DNA from: an uncultured Burkholderiales bacterium
GTDB lineage: Bacteria; Pseudomonadota; Gammaproteobacteria; Burkholderiales; Burkholderiaceae_D
Reading direction: 5' to 3'
NCBI GenBank assembly: GCA_937872165.1
Contig: CALMOR010000189.1
Location: forward strand, 3,518 to 9,541
Length of the DNA: 6,024 nucleotides
Shown: positions 1 through 6,024 of the stretch, one piece after another
How positions within the stretch are numbered: the first letter of the stretch is position 1
How the letters are laid out: each line of letters begins with the position of its first letter
The notes under the pieces: generated by a model
Database searches by the model: none
Seen by the model: only the letters and a program-made list of their open reading frames with translations
Told to the model about the DNA's origin: nothing
Program-made: the position numbers and the translations under genes

Positions 1-11
1 ATCCATTCATC

Positions 12-15
12 GGAG
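12..15 (+). promoter_or_regulatory. Ribosome binding site of rplL
   Basis: A GGAG Shine-Dalgarno core lies 6 nt before the ATG at 22. It supports that ATG as the start of rplL. The same CGGAGT-type site recurs before rpoB and rpoC, so the three genes share one initiation style. Confidence 0.8.
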
Positions 16-21
16 TCCAAC

Positions 22-402
22 ATGGCAGTCAGCAAAGCAGAAATCCTCGACGCAATCGCCGGCATGACCGTTCTCGAACTGTCGGAGATGATCAAGGAAA
101 TGGAAGAGAAGTTCGGCGTCTCGGCGGCTGCGGCCGTCGCGGCGGCCCCGGCCGGTGGTGCCGCGGCACCCGCGGCCGCGGTCGAGGAGAAGACGGAGTT
201 CGACGTCGTCCTGTCCGAGATCGGCCCGAACAAGGTCAACGTCATCAAGGCCGTCCGCGAGATCACGGGCCTCGGCCTGAAGGAAGCCAAGGACCTGGTC
301 GACGGCGCTCCGAAGCCCGTCAAGGAAGCCATTCCCAAGGCAGACGCCGAAGCCGCGAAGAAGAAGCTCGAAGACGCCGGCGCGAAGGCCGACATCAAGT
401 AA
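22..402 (+). CDS. rplL: 50S ribosomal protein bL12 (L7/L12)
   Basis: Ribosomal stalk protein. Dimers bind the C-terminal helix of L10 (RplJ) on the large subunit, and the mobile C-terminal domains recruit and stimulate translation GTPases such as EF-Tu and EF-G. The three-part layout is visible. Residues 1-33 form the N-terminal dimerisation region. About 34-54 is a flexible hinge made almost only of Ala, Gly, Pro and Val. About 55-126 is the globular domain, with the conserved segments PNKVNVIKAVREITGLGLKEAK (split as PNKVNVIK, residues 69-76, and GLGLKEAKDLV, 83-93) that form the factor-binding face. The length of 126 aa is normal for the family. The start is fixed by the GGAG site 6 nt upstream and by the typical MAVSKAEILDAI beginning. 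It stops with TAA and is followed after 12 nt by a terminator-like hairpin, then rpoB. In the usual operon rplJ lies just upstream; only 21 nt of that side are in the window. No anomaly seen. Confidence 0.98.
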   Translation: MAVSKAEILDAIAGMTVLELSEMIKEMEEKFGVSAAAAVAAAPAGGAAAPAAAVEEKTEFDVVLSEIGPNKVNVIKAVREITGLGLKEAKDLVDGAPKPVKEAIPKADAEAAKKKLEDAGAKADIK

Positions 403-414
403 GTGCGTCACCGG

Positions 415-456
415 CCCGCAGACGCTGCAGGTGCGTCTGCGGGTCTTTGCGTTTTC
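415..456 (+). terminator. Attenuator (partial intrinsic terminator) between rplL and rpoB
   Basis: CCCGCAGACGC (415-425) pairs perfectly over 11 bp with GCGTCTGCGGG (433-443) around a 7-nt loop, TGCAGGT. The tail is T-rich but interrupted (TCTTTGCGTTTT, 444-455). The hairpin begins 12 nt after the rplL stop. A strong GC stem with an imperfect T tract is what a leaky intrinsic terminator looks like. Established knowledge: in E. coli an attenuator at the same place lets only a minority of transcripts into rpoBC, which sets the excess of ribosomal protein over RNA polymerase. That the element works the same way here is inference from position and structure. Confidence 0.8.
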
Positions 457-518
457 GCTGTTCCGCAGTCGCAGTCGGTCGACGGTGTCCGCTCGCATCG
501 TTCGTCTCGAACAAGGTC

Positions 519-596
519 TTGGCTATGACGTTTCGCCGCGTCTCGGGAGTCTTCGAAGCAGTCCGTTGTGTTTGCACGAAGAGACGCCATATCCAA
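519..596 (+). promoter_or_regulatory. Long imperfect hairpin in the rpoB leader, possible RNase III-type processing stem
   Basis: Bases 519-534 (TTGGCTATGACGTTTC) face 581-596 (GAGACGCCATATCCAA). Of 16 positions 14 can pair, one of them a G-U wobble (532/583), with single mismatches at 523/592 and 528/587. The loop is 46 nt. Part of the loop can fold differently: TCTTCG at 550-555 against CGAAGA at 577-582, and GCGTCTC at 538-544 against GAGACGC at 581-587. Both compete with the long stem for the 581-587 strand. E. coli has an RNase III cleavage site in the same spacer, hence the suggestion. The function is not shown by sequence alone. Confidence 0.4.
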
Positions 597-621
597 ACCC
601 TGTCCCCATCGCAATCCCGCC

Positions 622-654
622 TCGCATCACCGCTGCCCTGCAGCCGTGGTGCGA
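622..654 (+). promoter_or_regulatory. Strong hairpin in the rpoB leader
   Basis: Bases 622-635 (TCGCATCACCGCTG) pair with 641-654 (CAGCCGTGGTGCGA) around a 5-nt loop. Of 14 positions 13 pair, one of them a wobble (627/649), with one C-C mismatch (631/645). No T tract follows, so it is unlikely to be an intrinsic terminator. It lies about 80 nt before the rpoB start. It could be part of a processing, stability or translational control structure; that is inference. Confidence 0.45.
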
Positions 655-656
655 TT

Positions 657-680
657 CGTCGTCCTCGCTTGCCGACGACG
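657..680 (+). promoter_or_regulatory. Short hairpin in the rpoB leader
   Basis: CGTCGTC (657-663) is a perfect inverted repeat of GACGACG (674-680) with a 10-nt loop. It begins 2 nt after the larger 622-654 hairpin, so the two could stack in the leader RNA. A 7-bp repeat can arise by chance in GC-rich DNA, so this is weaker than its neighbour. Confidence 0.25.
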
Positions 681-726
681 CGCAGTCCGCTAGACCTCGT
701 CATTCGCCCAGTACCGCAGTAGCCAC

Positions 727-730
727 GGAG
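727..730 (+). promoter_or_regulatory. Ribosome binding site of rpoB
   Basis: GGAG sits 5 nt before the ATG at 736. Together with the family-typical MTYSFTEKKRIRKSF beginning it fixes the rpoB start. Confidence 0.8.
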
Positions 731-735
731 TCCTC

Positions 736-4863
<4,128 letters not shown>

Positions 4864-4870
4864 AAGTTGG

Positions 4871-4901
4871 ACCGGGTCCCGGCCTCGGCCGGGACGACGG
4901 T
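4871..4901 (+). promoter_or_regulatory. rpoB-rpoC intercistronic hairpin
   Basis: GTCCCGGC (4876-4883) pairs with GCCGGGAC (4888-4895) around a CTCG tetraloop. The stem is extended by ACCG (4871-4874) against CGGT (4898-4901) across a 1x2 internal loop. The sequence that follows is GC-rich with no T tract, so termination is unlikely and read-through into rpoC is expected. A role in mRNA stability or processing is possible but unproven. It starts 7 nt after the rpoB stop. Confidence 0.55.
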
Positions 4902-4944
4902 CGCTCGGCTCTGAGAATTCGAAATGCGGTTTTCACACCTCACC

Positions 4945-4948
4945 GGAG
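4945..4948 (+). promoter_or_regulatory. Ribosome binding site of rpoC
   Basis: GGAG lies 8 nt before the ATG at 4957 and supports that start. An upstream ATG at 4924 is in the same frame but is closed off by a TGA at 4954-4956, so it cannot extend rpoC. Confidence 0.8.
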
Positions 4949-4956
4949 TGAACTGA

Positions 4957-6024
<1,068 letters not shown>

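Larger units (their letters stand above)
403..735. other. rplL-rpoB intercistronic spacer / rpoB leader
   Basis: A 333-nt stretch with no credible gene. The overlapping open frames here on both strands lack good ribosome binding sites and have arginine- and serine-rich, unpatterned translations. The spacer carries four inverted repeats, at 415-443, 519-596, 622-654 and 657-680, described separately. This matches the known E. coli arrangement, in which a spacer of about 320 nt between rplL and rpoB holds a partial terminator and an RNase III processing site. I saw no convincing sigma-70 promoter inside it. The best -10-like strings (TATGAC at 524, CATATC at 588) lack a properly spaced -35, so rpoB is inferred to be transcribed by read-through from upstream. 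Confidence 0.75.

Noticed and set aside
7..498. Minus-strand open frame opposite rplL
   Set aside because: Antisense shadow of a highly codon-biased ribosomal gene. There is no family resemblance or start signal.
500..600. Possible internal promoter for rpoB (TATGAC at 524-529, CATATC at 588-593)
   Set aside because: Neither has a good -35 box at 16-18 nt. TTCGTC and TTGTGT are poor matches, so read-through from upstream is the simpler view.
4896..4920. Terminator after rpoB
   Set aside because: The hairpin at 4871-4901 is followed by GC-rich sequence without a T run, and rpoC must be cotranscribed.

Overview
The window is a piece of the conserved bacterial ribosomal-protein / RNA-polymerase operon (the rplKAJL-rpoBC, or beta, operon). 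All genes lie on the + strand. It holds complete rplL (ribosomal protein bL12, 126 aa), complete rpoB (RNA polymerase beta, 1375 aa) and the first 356 codons of rpoC (RNA polymerase beta'), which runs off the right edge. The DNA is GC-rich with a strong G/C preference at third codon positions. The RpoC N-terminus (MKALLDLFKQVQQEE), the RpoB N-terminus (MTYSFTEKKRIRKSF) and the length of RpoB, longer than the 1342 aa of E. coli, fit a high-GC betaproteobacterium. The class is inferred from remembered family sequences; genus cannot be given.

Layout: 1-21 is the end of the upstream leader with the rplL ribosome binding site. rplL is 22-402. Then comes a 333-nt gene-free spacer (403-735) rich in RNA structure: a GC-rich 11-bp hairpin with a weak T-rich tail 12 nt after rplL (415-456, a probable attenuator), a long imperfect hairpin (519-596, possible RNase III-type processing stem), a strong 14-position hairpin (622-654) and a short one (657-680). 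rpoB is 736-4863. The 93-nt rpoB-rpoC spacer (4864-4956) holds a GC-rich hairpin with no T tract and a possible 10-codon mini-ORF ending directly before the rpoC start. rpoC begins at 4957.

The genes act together in gene expression. bL12 forms the ribosomal stalk that recruits translation GTPases, and beta and beta' form the catalytic core of RNA polymerase. In E. coli the ribosomal genes are expressed several-fold above rpoBC because of a partial terminator between rplL and rpoB. The same arrangement can be read here. The proteins look intact and ordinary: rifampicin-contact residues, catalytic lysines and the beta' zinc cysteines are all present. No mobile element, tRNA, rRNA, CRISPR array or foreign insertion was seen, and I found no evidence of an undescribed system. 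The only points worth a second look are RNA-level structures in the two spacers.
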